NCBI GenBank assembly: GCA_017530275.1
Contig: JAFXMP010000097.1
Span: forward strand, 1 to 64,000
From: Clostridia bacterium
GTDB lineage: Bacteria > Bacillota_A > Clostridia > Christensenellales > Aristaeellaceae
Direction of reading: 5' to 3'
Length of the DNA: 64,000 bases
This document shows positions 36,701 through 44,402 of this stretch, in pieces. Numbering within the stretch: the stretch's first letter is position 1; every line of letters begins with the position of its first letter. Both the position numbers and the translations under genes were made by a program. Under the pieces are notes generated by a model. That model was not told the origin of the DNA. It saw only the letters and a list, made by a program, of their open reading frames with translations, and did not search any database.

Positions 36701-39643
36701 GACGTCCTGACGGAAGCGTATTATGGTCTGGACGGAAATCCCACGATTTCTTCCAAGGGGTATGCCCTGAAAACCTGCACCTACGACGACGCCGGCCACC
36801 TGCTCACCGAGGAATATTCGGACGGCATGGGCAATCTGATCGTTCAATCCAAGGGCTACGCCCGCAAGGTTCAGACCTGGAATTCCATGGGGTTCCTGAC
36901 CAGCGAGGCTTATTTCGGAGAGGGCGGCCAGTATATCCTACAATCCGGCCGGTACAGCTATAAAACTTACCAGCGTGATGCTAACGGCCAGTGCACGGAA
37001 GAGGCCTGGTTCTATTTTGAAGGCCAGCCCACCATTATGCCGGAAGGTTATAACCGCATCACCCACGAATACGGCGCGGCGGGCAAGTGCATCCGTTCCA
37101 TCTGGTATTTCAACGATGACATTGTGATGACCGAGGACGGTTATGCCGCCGTTGAATATGAATATGACGCCCGGGGACGCAAGACAAAGGAAAGCTACCT
37201 GGACAAAAACATGGAACGCGTCATGGTTCGGCACGGATACTCTGCTATCGTTCGCGTATACGACAATGCCGGGAACACCCTGCAGATCCGCTATCTGGAT
37301 GAAAAGGACGATCTGGTTCGCCTGCCGGAAGGCTTCAGCGTATGGCAGCGTGAATACGACCAGTATAACCACGTGATCCTGGAGCAGTACCTGGACGAAA
37401 ATGAGCGCATCGCGTCGCTGACAGAACGGGCAGTGGCTTACCGAAGATTCTACGATGCCCGCGGCAACCTGACCCGTGTGGAAAACCTGAACGCAGGCAT
37501 GCAGCCGGTGGAAACACAGTTCGGATACGCCACCATCACGTACGCCTATGACGCGCAGGACCGAAAGATCAGCGAAGACTACCTGGGCGCCAACGGCCTA
37601 AACGTCATGATTTCCGCGGGATATTCCGGGATCCGCTACGAATACAGCGATCAGGGGAAGGTTTGGCGCACGACCTATGTAGATACGTTCGGGCAGCCCA
37701 CGCTGTTCAAGGACGGCTACGCCGCCGTGCAGTACCTCTACGACGAAAACCAGTATCTCAAGAACATCATTTATCTGGATGAGAAATATGAGCGCACCTA
37801 TATCAGCGCCGGGTATTCCGCCATCGTGCGCACAGTGGATAAAAACGGGGACGTCCTGATGGAAACCTACCTGGACAGCGAAGATTCGCCCGTCCTGTGC
37901 GCCGGCGGTTTTGCCAGCATGCGCAACACCTGGGATGACCGCCAGCGCTTGGTGAAACGGCAGTACCTGGATGCCGAAGGGCAGCCCAAAACCTTAAACA
38001 GCGGTTACAGCGCCATTGGCTATGTCTACGATAACAGCAACAATGTGATCCGCCAATCCTACTATAATACAAAAGGCGCGCTCACGTGGTGCCAGTACGG
38101 CTATTGCGAGATCCTTTACCAGTATGACGCCAAGAACAACTGCATCGAGGAAAGACTGCTCAATGCTCAGGGCACGCCTGCGATCCACACCACCGGCCGT
38201 TATTCTTTCCTGACGCGCGCCGTGGATCCGGATGGCCGCATCCTTTCCATTAAATATTTTGATACGGCGGGCAATCCGGCTTCCTATGCAAACGACTACG
38301 CGGAAATCCGCTACACCTATGACCTGGCAGGACGGGAAACGTCCGTCAGCTATTATGACCGCGCCGGCAATCTCATCGAAAACCTGCGGAAGTTCGCCAA
38401 GAAAACCACCGCTTACAACACCCTGGGCAATGTGACGGAGGAAGCGTACTATGATACCGACGGAAACCTGACGGATACGACCATGAACTATGCCATGGCG
38501 GTATATACCTATGACAGCCTTGGCAACCTTACATCCGAAAGATATCTGAACACCAATGCCCTTGGCGTCGTGCCGGAAGGGGCGCAGTATGCTTACGCTC
38601 TGATGGATTACGATGACGTTGGCCGGCTTTTGAGCGAAGAATACTATGATGAATTTGACAGTTTCGCTCCCTGCCGGGAAGGCTACGCCGCTCACTACAT
38701 TTCCTATGCGGAAAGCGGACTTGTGGCCGAAGAATACTATCTGGACGCCAGCAGCCGTCCCATGGTCGTAGGCACTTTCAGCAGACGCACCCTGGTTTCC
38801 GAAAATGAAGAGGACCAAACCTACGTAATGCAGATCATGGACGAAACGCTGCCGGAGGACGCCAGCATTTACTCCATCCAGACATTTAACCGTTACGATC
38901 AGCCCATCGTTATCCGCTACATGGACACGCAGGATAAAGCGGCCATCGGTCCCGAGGGCTGCAGCATGGTGGTCAGGGAATATACCAGCCGCGGGCAGGT
39001 TTCGCTGGAACAGTACTTCGACGCCGACGGAAACGCCTTTGCCGTGGACGGCATTTACGGCGTGCGCAAAGAATATTCAGCTTTTGCCAAGCTGGAAAAG
39101 GAAACCTGGCTGGATATAAACGGAAATCCGGCAGTCACCAAAGATGGTTACGCATCCAAGCTGTACGATTATGACCTGAGCGACTCCCAGCGGGTAGAAA
39201 AATATTTCTGTTACTATCTGGATCAGAACGGTGATTTCTGCGCCGCTCAAAATGGGGCGTGGGCCGTCAGCACGCTGTACTATCCCGTGACGGGGGTTCA
39301 TGAAGTGACTTTCCTGAACGAAAATGGCGAGGCGCTGACTACGGCGGACGGCTACGCTATTCTGGAATACGAAACGGATGAAAACGGAAATGTGACCTGG
39401 GAAGGCTACTATGACAGCTACCACGCCTCTGCGAACTGTACGGCGGGCTATTCCAGCGTGGAACGCGGCTATGACGGCGAGGGTAGACTGATTTCCGAAA
39501 GGTATCTGGACCGGTATAACAAGCTGACCAACAACAGCGACGGCATTGCGGGCTGGAACGGCTACTATACGGCGGACGGCGAACTGATCGTCAACAGCCG
39601 GTACGATATGAACCGCCAGCCTGTGACAACGGACAATCAGTAA
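33791..39643 (+). CDS. Giant secreted protein of about 45 tandem YD-like repeats
   Basis: 1950 residues, no named family assigned. A signal peptide (about 1-25, basic start then LLIVFILSIAVTTAIA) is followed by tandem units of roughly 41 residues almost to the end. The unit consensus is GYA-x3-Y-x-YD-x2-GN-x4-E-x-YYD-x2-G-x-P. Units are diverged, not identical. The pattern recalls YD/RHS and MORN-type beta repeats but the period is about twice the YD unit, and there is no RHS core domain, toxin tip, sortase motif, SLH domain or membrane anchor. AAGGAG precedes the ATG, three bases after the kinase stop. It is probably an extended surface or secreted fibre whose attachment may depend on the neighbouring genes, which is inference. 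Confidence 0.85.
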   Translation: MKQKIIRTGLLIVFILSIAVTTAIAQSSQALSIPEFTETDCVWDEHGNLVSETAHGPNGEPALNSRGFFQARYTWDAYNNLLTEEYFGLNGEPVTADGGYARSEYTYGRQNGRSYVLTEDRYAPDGSRAQVPGSYSYRRDVWQDDQILSSEYFDASGALTRPVGGYAQILYDVDVNLSADTKTVTKRYLDADGSPLLGTEGGATVVFVYTTNTRKPLNNEIENSFLGMEADPGTRRDETVKKWKLLSTEIFALDGTKSLGAGHWHFMVNTYDEKDNLTRKDYFDTENEPIIASAGYASLVNSYDELNRVVEIDYLGKEGQLIKMVNGYAKLTYESYEASERIHFIRYFGADGNRTMITTGVSMEEREYDGEDFDYRVTYYDILDEYTMCNGGFARHDYIFHYNRDYEDINELWIIDPTRIERERFFGTDLELIKVKAGYAGRINEFNDYGQVACTVYMSDKWTPVRNDETQLAFIAYTYKGTDPKEPAVFEAYYDENGVPCESTNGAYARSMAYGGPKQNLLLEEAFFTAEGEKDTNVITGAHRVIYSYNGDLLQTSVRYFDKNGNPFGDRQGIATMLREYNRNGSLIWQATFGTDGKLIAAGGQGAVQVHTYDYSSHHTGEKYYGADGSALTQAAGYASVTYEYDVHGNIAVTNYFNAEDAPALVAGRARIVREYDQLHHILYEANFGSDLKPVLVSGGYSARRFTYDPLLGITTKVEYLDTDGAPVMLSTGYASYELKYDADGNLLRRAYYDDAGQPVAPPSAGYAWFERKIDTHGRVLEEAYYAADGSLIENRDKYAVITTVYDDENNKETLTYLGTDRLPADTAFGFASKETVCDHTGNVLSESYFSADGLPTAIPDGYHQAAFTWDMEGRMLSESYLDVNGEPAECPDGYASFIREYDLHGNLIREVYYGKDGLITNVSAGAAEIKREYDIDDRLISERFFDETGAPYMLRGDYAAVEYAYDGHGDVLTEAYYGLDGNPTISSKGYALKTCTYDDAGHLLTEEYSDGMGNLIVQSKGYARKVQTWNSMGFLTSEAYFGEGGQYILQSGRYSYKTYQRDANGQCTEEAWFYFEGQPTIMPEGYNRITHEYGAAGKCIRSIWYFNDDIVMTEDGYAAVEYEYDARGRKTKESYLDKNMERVMVRHGYSAIVRVYDNAGNTLQIRYLDEKDDLVRLPEGFSVWQREYDQYNHVILEQYLDENERIASLTERAVAYRRFYDARGNLTRVENLNAGMQPVETQFGYATITYAYDAQDRKISEDYLGANGLNVMISAGYSGIRYEYSDQGKVWRTTYVDTFGQPTLFKDGYAAVQYLYDENQYLKNIIYLDEKYERTYISAGYSAIVRTVDKNGDVLMETYLDSEDSPVLCAGGFASMRNTWDDRQRLVKRQYLDAEGQPKTLNSGYSAIGYVYDNSNNVIRQSYYNTKGALTWCQYGYCEILYQYDAKNNCIEERLLNAQGTPAIHTTGRYSFLTRAVDPDGRILSIKYFDTAGNPASYANDYAEIRYTYDLAGRETSVSYYDRAGNLIENLRKFAKKTTAYNTLGNVTEEAYYDTDGNLTDTTMNYAMAVYTYDSLGNLTSERYLNTNALGVVPEGAQYAYALMDYDDVGRLLSEEYYDEFDSFAPCREGYAAHYISYAESGLVAEEYYLDASSRPMVVGTFSRRTLVSENEEDQTYVMQIMDETLPEDASIYSIQTFNRYDQPIVIRYMDTQDKAAIGPEGCSMVVREYTSRGQVSLEQYFDADGNAFAVDGIYGVRKEYSAFAKLEKETWLDINGNPAVTKDGYASKLYDYDLSDSQRVEKYFCYYLDQNGDFCAAQNGAWAVSTLYYPVTGVHEVTFLNENGEALTTADGYAILEYETDENGNVTWEGYYDSYHASANCTAGYSSVERGYDGEGRLISERYLDRYNKLTNNSDGIAGWNGYYTADGELIVNSRYDMNRQPVTTDNQ

Positions 39644-39657
39644 AGGAGAACGCGAGC

Positions 39658-40737
39658 ATGAAAGAATCAATTCGGCGCAAATCGCATTCCGGGCGTGTCC
39701 TGGCTGCATTGACTGCTGCGGCGCTTGTTCTATGTCTTTTGCCCGCGTTTTCATTAGCGGAAAGTGCCGAAGCTCCCGTGGGATGGGTGGATTTCCTGCT
39801 AATATGCAACGAAGGCATGAACAACGACAAGGGCAACGCAGGCAACACCCTGATGGTGGTTTCCATGAATCCGGAGGAAGGCAAGATCCATCTGCTCATG
39901 TTTACGTGGGACACCTTTGTGGATTATGAGGGCTATGACGTCCCTCAAAAGCTGGATATGCCTTACCGCAATAACGGGCCGGAAGAAGCCATGAAAGTAT
40001 TCAATGATAACTTTGGCACAAATATCGAATACTATATGTCCCTGAATTATCTGAACCTCGCAGAACTGATCGACGATTACGGCGGCGTTAATGTGGATAT
40101 TTCCCGTGCGGAGCGCAACGCCCTCAACGGCATGGTGGCATCCAAAAAGAATCAGCTGCTGGCAAAGGTTGGCGCCGGTCTTCTGACGCAGGCGCTGATC
40201 GATTCGCTGGCAAATGATTATTATCTCACAGAGTTTGGCCCGAACACTCATTTGAACGGGCTGCAGGCCGTAGGATACGGCTGGCTTCAGTATGATTCAG
40301 TGTATAACTGCTGCGAACGGGACGCAAAAGTGATCGCCAATTTCTTCGACAGCTGCGCCACGGTCATTGGAAAAAAGATCGCTTTCTACACCAATGATAT
40401 CGAATGCCCGAAGGATCTGTCTGGACGTCGGGCAATCAATCTGGACGATATGACGGAAAGCGATTATGCGTTTATCCGGGAGCAGGTCGCCCCAATTTTC
40501 CAGAAATCCTATAACAACTTGACGGAGGAAAATATCCGCGATATCACTCTGGCGCTGGCGCGGGTGGCGTTTCAAGCCTCCCGCCAGGGCGTGGATATTT
40601 TTGAATCCCTGAAATTTATGATCCTTCCTTTGGAAGCGAAGAACGAATATGATATCGTCGCGGGTGCGAAAGGCCATATTGTGGACAAAGAAGCCAATAC
40701 CGCCGCCATCCGCACATTCCTGTTCGGGGAAGACTGA
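39658..40737 (+). CDS. LCP-like (LytR-CpsA-Psr) protein with altered catalytic positions
   Basis: 359 residues with a signal peptide (about 1-35, cut near SLAES). The fold signs of LCP ligases are present: VDFLLICNEG, NTLMVVSMNPEEGKIHLLMF, LNYLNLAELIDDYGGVNVDI, LNGLQAVGYGWLQYD. LCP enzymes join polymers to the cell wall using conserved arginines. Here the usual R-S-D-T becomes AGNT (61-64), P-R-D becomes TWD (83-85), and A-R-x-R becomes GWLQ (208-211), so pyrophosphate binding by the known route looks lost. It follows the giant repeat gene by 14 bases with AAAGGAG. It may bind rather than transfer a polymer. Confidence 0.75.
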   Translation: MKESIRRKSHSGRVLAALTAAALVLCLLPAFSLAESAEAPVGWVDFLLICNEGMNNDKGNAGNTLMVVSMNPEEGKIHLLMFTWDTFVDYEGYDVPQKLDMPYRNNGPEEAMKVFNDNFGTNIEYYMSLNYLNLAELIDDYGGVNVDISRAERNALNGMVASKKNQLLAKVGAGLLTQALIDSLANDYYLTEFGPNTHLNGLQAVGYGWLQYDSVYNCCERDAKVIANFFDSCATVIGKKIAFYTNDIECPKDLSGRRAINLDDMTESDYAFIREQVAPIFQKSYNNLTEENIRDITLALARVAFQASRQGVDIFESLKFMILPLEAKNEYDIVAGAKGHIVDKEANTAAIRTFLFGED

Positions 40738-40763
40738 CGAGACGGAGCGGATGGTGGCACTGA

Positions 40764-40788
40764 CCGGACTGGCAGGCTGCCAGTCCGG
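40764..40788 (+). terminator. Strong hairpin after the LCP-like gene
   Basis: CCGGACTGGCAG and CTGCCAGTCCGG face each other with one base between (12-base arms). A T run (CTTTTTTT) lies about 20 bases further on. It is the likely end of the operon that starts at 32186. Confidence 0.65.
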
Positions 40789-40825
40789 AGCAGTCCATTT
40801 CGCTTCCGTTCTTTTTTTGTAAATT

Positions 40826-40872
40826 CCCAGAGTAACTTCCGCCCAAATTTCCACTGTGGAAGTTACTCTGGG
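40826..40872 (+). other. Perfect 15-base stem upstream of the RiPP cluster promoter
   Basis: CCCAGAGTAACTTCC (40826-40840) and GGAAGTTACTCTGGG (40858-40872) are exact complements around 17 bases. It ends 46 bases before the -35 of the next promoter, so it may be a second terminator or a binding site for a regulator of the cluster. Confidence 0.55.
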
Positions 40873-40917
40873 AGTTTGCTTTCAAGTCAAACTTATCTCC
40901 CCTTTTCAAAGAAAATC

Positions 40918-40946
40918 TTGACATCGCCCCGCGTTTTCCATATAAT
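40918..40946 (+). promoter_or_regulatory. Consensus sigma-A promoter of the candidate RiPP cluster
   Basis: TTGACA (40918-40923), 17 bases, TATAAT (40941-40946), again perfect. The start near 40953 is only about 20 bases before the first codon and leaves GGAGG (40956-40960) close to the 5' end. Confidence 0.85.
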
Positions 40947-40973
40947 TGCATTTGTGGAGGTGTCTGATTCAGC

Positions 40974-41477
40974 GTGAGCAATTCCGTCCCTGCGATTCGG
41001 ATTCTGCCGACAGAGCAGTATTTCGCCCTGGTCCGGCAGCAGCTTGCGGAAAACGGGCAGGCGTACGTCCGCGTGACGGGCGTGAGCATGATGCCGCTGC
41101 TGCGTCATCTGCGGGACGGGGTGATCGTCGTGCCGCCGGAAAAGGTTCGGCTGGGCGATATCGTACTCTTTGACCGGCGGAATGGGCGGTATGCCCTGCA
41201 CCGGGTCGTCTGGAAGGGGAAAAAGGGCTTTTTTATGGCTGGCGACAACCAGTGGTATATGGAAAAAAACCTTCCCTATGATCAGATCGTGGGCGTTGCC
41301 GCCGCTATCGACCGAAACGACCGCCGGATCCCTTGCGGGAATTTTCTACTGAAAATGTACGCGGTGACGGTTTCAACCCTCACATTTCCACGTATATACT
41401 TAGGGAAGCTGGCAGGAAAGCTGAAAAAGCTGCTTGGGCTCTCCAAATCCCCGGACCGAAAGGGAGGATGTGAATGA
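40974..41477 (+). CDS. S24/S26-family signal-peptidase-like protein of the RiPP cluster
   Basis: 167 residues. The Ser nucleophile is in TGVSMMPLL (Ser38) and the second catalytic position is His76 in YALHRVV, the Ser-His form seen in SipW-like peptidases rather than Ser-Lys. DNQWYMEKN follows as the usual glycine/asparagine box. There is no clear N-terminal membrane anchor; the C-terminal helix (about 116-155) is basic and amphipathic. It begins with GTG, with GGAGG 13 bases upstream. It overlaps the next gene as ATGA. Similar peptidases are commonly found next to PqqD and radical SAM genes; a role in leader removal is inference. Confidence 0.78.
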   Translation: MSNSVPAIRILPTEQYFALVRQQLAENGQAYVRVTGVSMMPLLRHLRDGVIVVPPEKVRLGDIVLFDRRNGRYALHRVVWKGKKGFFMAGDNQWYMEKNLPYDQIVGVAAAIDRNDRRIPCGNFLLKMYAVTVSTLTFPRIYLGKLAGKLKKLLGLSKSPDRKGGCE

Positions 41478-41740
41478 AGATCAAGGCGGGTTATATGCTT
41501 CGTCAGGTGATGGACGTCTATCTTGTGCTGGGCGTCGGCAGCGAAGCGTATGTCCCCAACCAGATCATGACGCTCAATGAAACCGGCGCGTTCCTTTGGG
41601 AAATCCTGGAGAAAGGCGCTGAAAAGCAGGACCTGGTGGACGCCTTGCTCAGGGAGTACGACACCGACGCGGAAACCGCCGGTAAGGACGTGGACGCGTT
41701 CCTGGCCCAGCTTTGGGAAAAGGCGCTGATCGAAGGATGA
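41474..41740 (+). CDS. PqqD-like peptide recognition protein (RRE)
   Basis: 88 residues with the PqqD fold pattern: GYMLRQVMDVYLVLGVG (three strands), NQIMTLNETGAFLWEILEKG with the conserved N-x-T-[AG]-x2-[IVL]-W, and a helical end DVDAFLAQLWEKALIE. Such proteins grip the leader of a precursor peptide and present it to the radical SAM enzyme. ATGA overlaps join it to both neighbours, which argues for equal expression. Confidence 0.88.
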   Translation: MKIKAGYMLRQVMDVYLVLGVGSEAYVPNQIMTLNETGAFLWEILEKGAEKQDLVDALLREYDTDAETAGKDVDAFLAQLWEKALIEG

Positions 41741-42888
41741 TCGAAAAGGTTTGGAACCCGGAGAAGATCGAAGACAGGCTGCAATTGCAGGCCATCCAGC
41801 GGCGCAGACCCTTGAGCTGCTTCTTTGAGCTGACCTACCGCTGCAACTTCCACTGCAAAATGTGCTACATCCGCATGACGGACGCCCAGGCGGCGCAGTA
41901 CGGCAGGATGCGTACGGTGGAAGAATGGCTGGATATGGCCCGGCAGCTATACGACGCGGGCGTGCTGTATCTGACCCTCACCGGCGGGGAATGCACCCAC
42001 TATCCGGGATTTGAAAAGCTGTATGAACAGCTCGCCCAAATGGGCTTCCGGCTTAGCCTCATGAGCAACGCGGGGGCGTATTCGGACAGTCTTCGTTCCC
42101 TGTTCACCCGGTATCCTCCCTATGGCGTTGCAGTTACTCTGTACGGGGGAAGCAATGAGACCTACGAAACTGTGACTGGCGATCCTAAAGGCTTGGACAA
42201 AGTGATCAATAACATCCGCTTTTTCCAATCTATCGGCGTTCCAGTGCGGCTGAACTTCACGATGATCCGGCAGAATGCGCTGGATTATCCGAAAGTGGGT
42301 CAGTTGTGTATGGAGCTTGGCATTCCCTATACGCTGCTGACAGACATTACGTCCCATCAGCATGATGCTTCTTTCTCAGAAGCATTGGCATGCAGGCTCT
42401 CCCCCGCGGAACGCGCCTGCGTGGCGTGCCATCCGCCGGAAGAAGTAGCTTTGGGGCTGGAAAACGCCAAGGAACTGGAGAAGGAATTAACGCATTTCCA
42501 GATGCCCACCGCACCGGCTGAACCGCCTGCACCGCAGATGGATGCCTGCATTGGGTCTATGACCGAATGTGCCATTTCCTGGAACGGGGAAATGTATACG
42601 TGCATTTCCATGAAGGGATACCATTCTGTTTCCCCCTTTGAAATCGGCTTTGATGCTGCCTGGGCGCAGTTGAAGGCCGAGCATGAAGCGACCTTTCGCC
42701 GCCCAACGGTTTGCCAGTCGTGCGGCATGGCAAAGGACTGCCTGCATAACTGCGCTGCCCGGCGGTTTGAAGGTACGGGCTCTCCCCATGAGCCTGACCC
42801 ATACACCTGTCAGTACACCTATCTGCTGAGGCTGTACAAGGGTCGGCGGAAGGTTGCCGACATTCCCCCACCCCCAAGCTGCGTCTGA
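41737..42888 (+). CDS. Radical SAM/SPASM peptide maturase
   Basis: 383 residues. The SAM cluster motif is C-x3-C-x2-C in RCNFHCKMC (Cys36, Cys40, Cys43), followed by TLTGGECTHYPGF. A C-terminal SPASM region carries many cysteines (CIGSMTECAISWNGEMYTC and CQSCGMAKDCLHNC), likely ligands for auxiliary clusters. Enzymes of this kind form thioether, carbon-carbon or epimerised residues in ribosomal peptides. ATG 41737 overlaps the PqqD-like stop as ATGA. The next gene encodes a short cysteine-containing peptide, the natural substrate candidate. Confidence 0.93.
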   Translation: MIEKVWNPEKIEDRLQLQAIQRRRPLSCFFELTYRCNFHCKMCYIRMTDAQAAQYGRMRTVEEWLDMARQLYDAGVLYLTLTGGECTHYPGFEKLYEQLAQMGFRLSLMSNAGAYSDSLRSLFTRYPPYGVAVTLYGGSNETYETVTGDPKGLDKVINNIRFFQSIGVPVRLNFTMIRQNALDYPKVGQLCMELGIPYTLLTDITSHQHDASFSEALACRLSPAERACVACHPPEEVALGLENAKELEKELTHFQMPTAPAEPPAPQMDACIGSMTECAISWNGEMYTCISMKGYHSVSPFEIGFDAAWAQLKAEHEATFRRPTVCQSCGMAKDCLHNCAARRFEGTGSPHEPDPYTCQYTYLLRLYKGRRKVADIPPPPSCV

Positions 42889-42930
42889 GGCCCGAAGCCC
42901 GGACATGACCACAAAGAGGAGAAGATTCCC

Positions 42931-43143
42931 ATGAAAAAATATGAAGCCCCTGAACTGTTTGTTGACTACTTCGCCGCGGACACTATGATCGCGTCATCCG
43001 ATACCAAGAACGGCAATCCCGATAATAACCAGAACTGCTGGGGATGTAATCAGAGCGCTGGTGCGACAGATCCGAACAATACTCAAAATTCATGTGGGCT
43101 TACCCCTAATAACGCGTCAGCCTACAATTACTTCTGTACATGA
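42931..43143 (+). CDS. Candidate RiPP precursor with four cysteines
   Basis: 70 residues. The leader-like start (MKKYEAPELFVDYFAADTMI) matches a style common in Firmicutes small peptides beside PqqD and radical SAM genes. The core is rich in Asn and Thr with cysteines at 36, 39, 55 and 69 (CWGC, SCGL, and FCT at the very end). It has a good AAAGAGGAG site and stops inside the next gene (ATGA overlap). Candidate thioether-bridged peptide; the bridge pattern cannot be read from sequence. Confidence 0.8.
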   Translation: MKKYEAPELFVDYFAADTMIASSDTKNGNPDNNQNCWGCNQSAGATDPNNTQNSCGLTPNNASAYNYFCT

Positions 43144-43979
43144 GATCATTCTACTGTGGACAGTATTTGATCCGGCTTGAGTGTTACCGAGATATTGCTG
43201 ATATCTTCCGCCTAATATGGAAAGATAGCGTATTTGATTTGTCCAAAAGTCCGGATGTTGTTATGCATATTGAGGAAGGAATTGAAACTGTCCCAGAGAA
43301 AGAAAAAAAAGCATGGCATTTGCATAATCATGGCGGTTTGAATGAAGTTTTCTATTCTCCTAAAGGGCATCCCGTTTTCTCTTTAGTATACGGGTCATTC
43401 CCGCAAGAATTGACCATACGATTAAGCACTCCTGTCAGTAACTATGCACGTATTGGCATACAGCATGGTATAATGTTGTCATTATATCAAAAATGCGTCG
43501 GATTGCATGGGGTCACATTGTTGTGCGGTGATGAAATCGTCATTCTTTCCGCTCCGAGTGGTACGGGAAAAACGACCCTTGCAAAGCTGCTGGAAAAGTA
43601 TTGTAACGCTATTATCATAAATGGTGATTTTGCCTTGCTGAGTCCGACAGCGGACGCTGTGGTCTTTGAACCGACTCCCTTCTGCGGGACCTCCGGGAGA
43701 GCATTGAATCACCGATTCATGGTGAACAGGGTCATATTCCTTGGACAAGCTAAAGAGAACAATTGGCGTACTTTGGACGGGCGAGAAGCCATGATAAAAT
43801 TCATGAGCAACGCATTTGTTCCGGAATGGGACAACTTTATGCAGCAGGCAGTGCAAGGAAACATCCTGAGTTGTGTTTCTATGCTGAAAGTAAACGCCTA
43901 TGATTTTGCTCCGACAAAGGAAGCTGCGGAGATGTTTATGAAGCAATTGGCAGAGAATTCTCAACATCGTTCAGAATGA
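43140..43979 (+). CDS. HPr-kinase-like ATP-binding protein of the RiPP cluster
   Basis: 279 residues. The central P-loop APSGTGKTTLAKLL (about 138-151) and INGDFALL resemble HPr kinase/phosphorylase-like proteins found in many peptide-maturation clusters, where they are thought to act on the precursor or on host proteins. Regions before the P-loop resemble no catalytic domain I know. The gene is strikingly AT-rich compared with all neighbours, suggesting separate acquisition. It begins inside the precursor gene stop, so translation is coupled to the precursor. Confidence 0.72.
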   Translation: MRSFYCGQYLIRLECYRDIADIFRLIWKDSVFDLSKSPDVVMHIEEGIETVPEKEKKAWHLHNHGGLNEVFYSPKGHPVFSLVYGSFPQELTIRLSTPVSNYARIGIQHGIMLSLYQKCVGLHGVTLLCGDEIVILSAPSGTGKTTLAKLLEKYCNAIIINGDFALLSPTADAVVFEPTPFCGTSGRALNHRFMVNRVIFLGQAKENNWRTLDGREAMIKFMSNAFVPEWDNFMQQAVQGNILSCVSMLKVNAYDFAPTKEAAEMFMKQLAENSQHRSE

Positions 43980-44126
43980 CACGGACGGAGCGTGCAGGAT
44001 GACTTAGGTTAAGAATGGCTTCTGAAAATCAAAATAATTTCAGGAATCGCTGCCATCTGTCAGATTGTTCCGTATCAAATGATGTAAACGATGATGAAAA
44101 ATCGTCGAAAAAAAGGAGGCAAAACT

Positions 44127-44378
44127 ATGAGCGAATTTGGTTTCAAGTACCCGACCAGCAAGGAAGACATGGAAAAACTGCGCAAACAACTTCGGCAGGA
44201 GATTTCAGAAGACGATCTTGATGCTATTGTGGGCGGCAACGATGACAAGAACAAGAAAAAGAAGGACAAAACCGGTTTTCCCTTTACTTGTGAATTCTGC
44301 GGCGCTAGCATGGTAATTTACCAGTTTGAAGACGTTGGCAAGCACATGACCAAGTGCCCCAACAACCCCTACAAGTAA
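44127..44378 (+). CDS. Double-glycine leader peptide with a C2HC zinc-finger-like core
   Basis: 83 residues. The leader (1-37) is a charged helix ending ISEDDLDAIVGG, a textbook double-glycine site cut by C39 peptidases. The predicted mature part starts with a Lys-rich stretch and contains C-x2-C-x14-H-x3-C (Cys55, Cys58, His73, Cys77), a C2HC zinc-binding pattern. ATG 44127 follows AAAAAGGAGG. It is not related to the precursor at 42931. The cluster's own ABC transporter has no C39 domain; the one at 29148 does. Confidence 0.8.
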   Translation: MSEFGFKYPTSKEDMEKLRKQLRQEISEDDLDAIVGGNDDKNKKKKDKTGFPFTCEFCGASMVIYQFEDVGKHMTKCPNNPYK

Positions 44379-44402
44379 TTTTTCCTGCACAATCCTTCAC
44401 CT

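Noticed and set aside
33791..39643. RHS/YD polymorphic toxin
   Set aside because: No RHS core motif, no variable C-terminal toxin tip and no immunity gene follow; the repeat period is about double.
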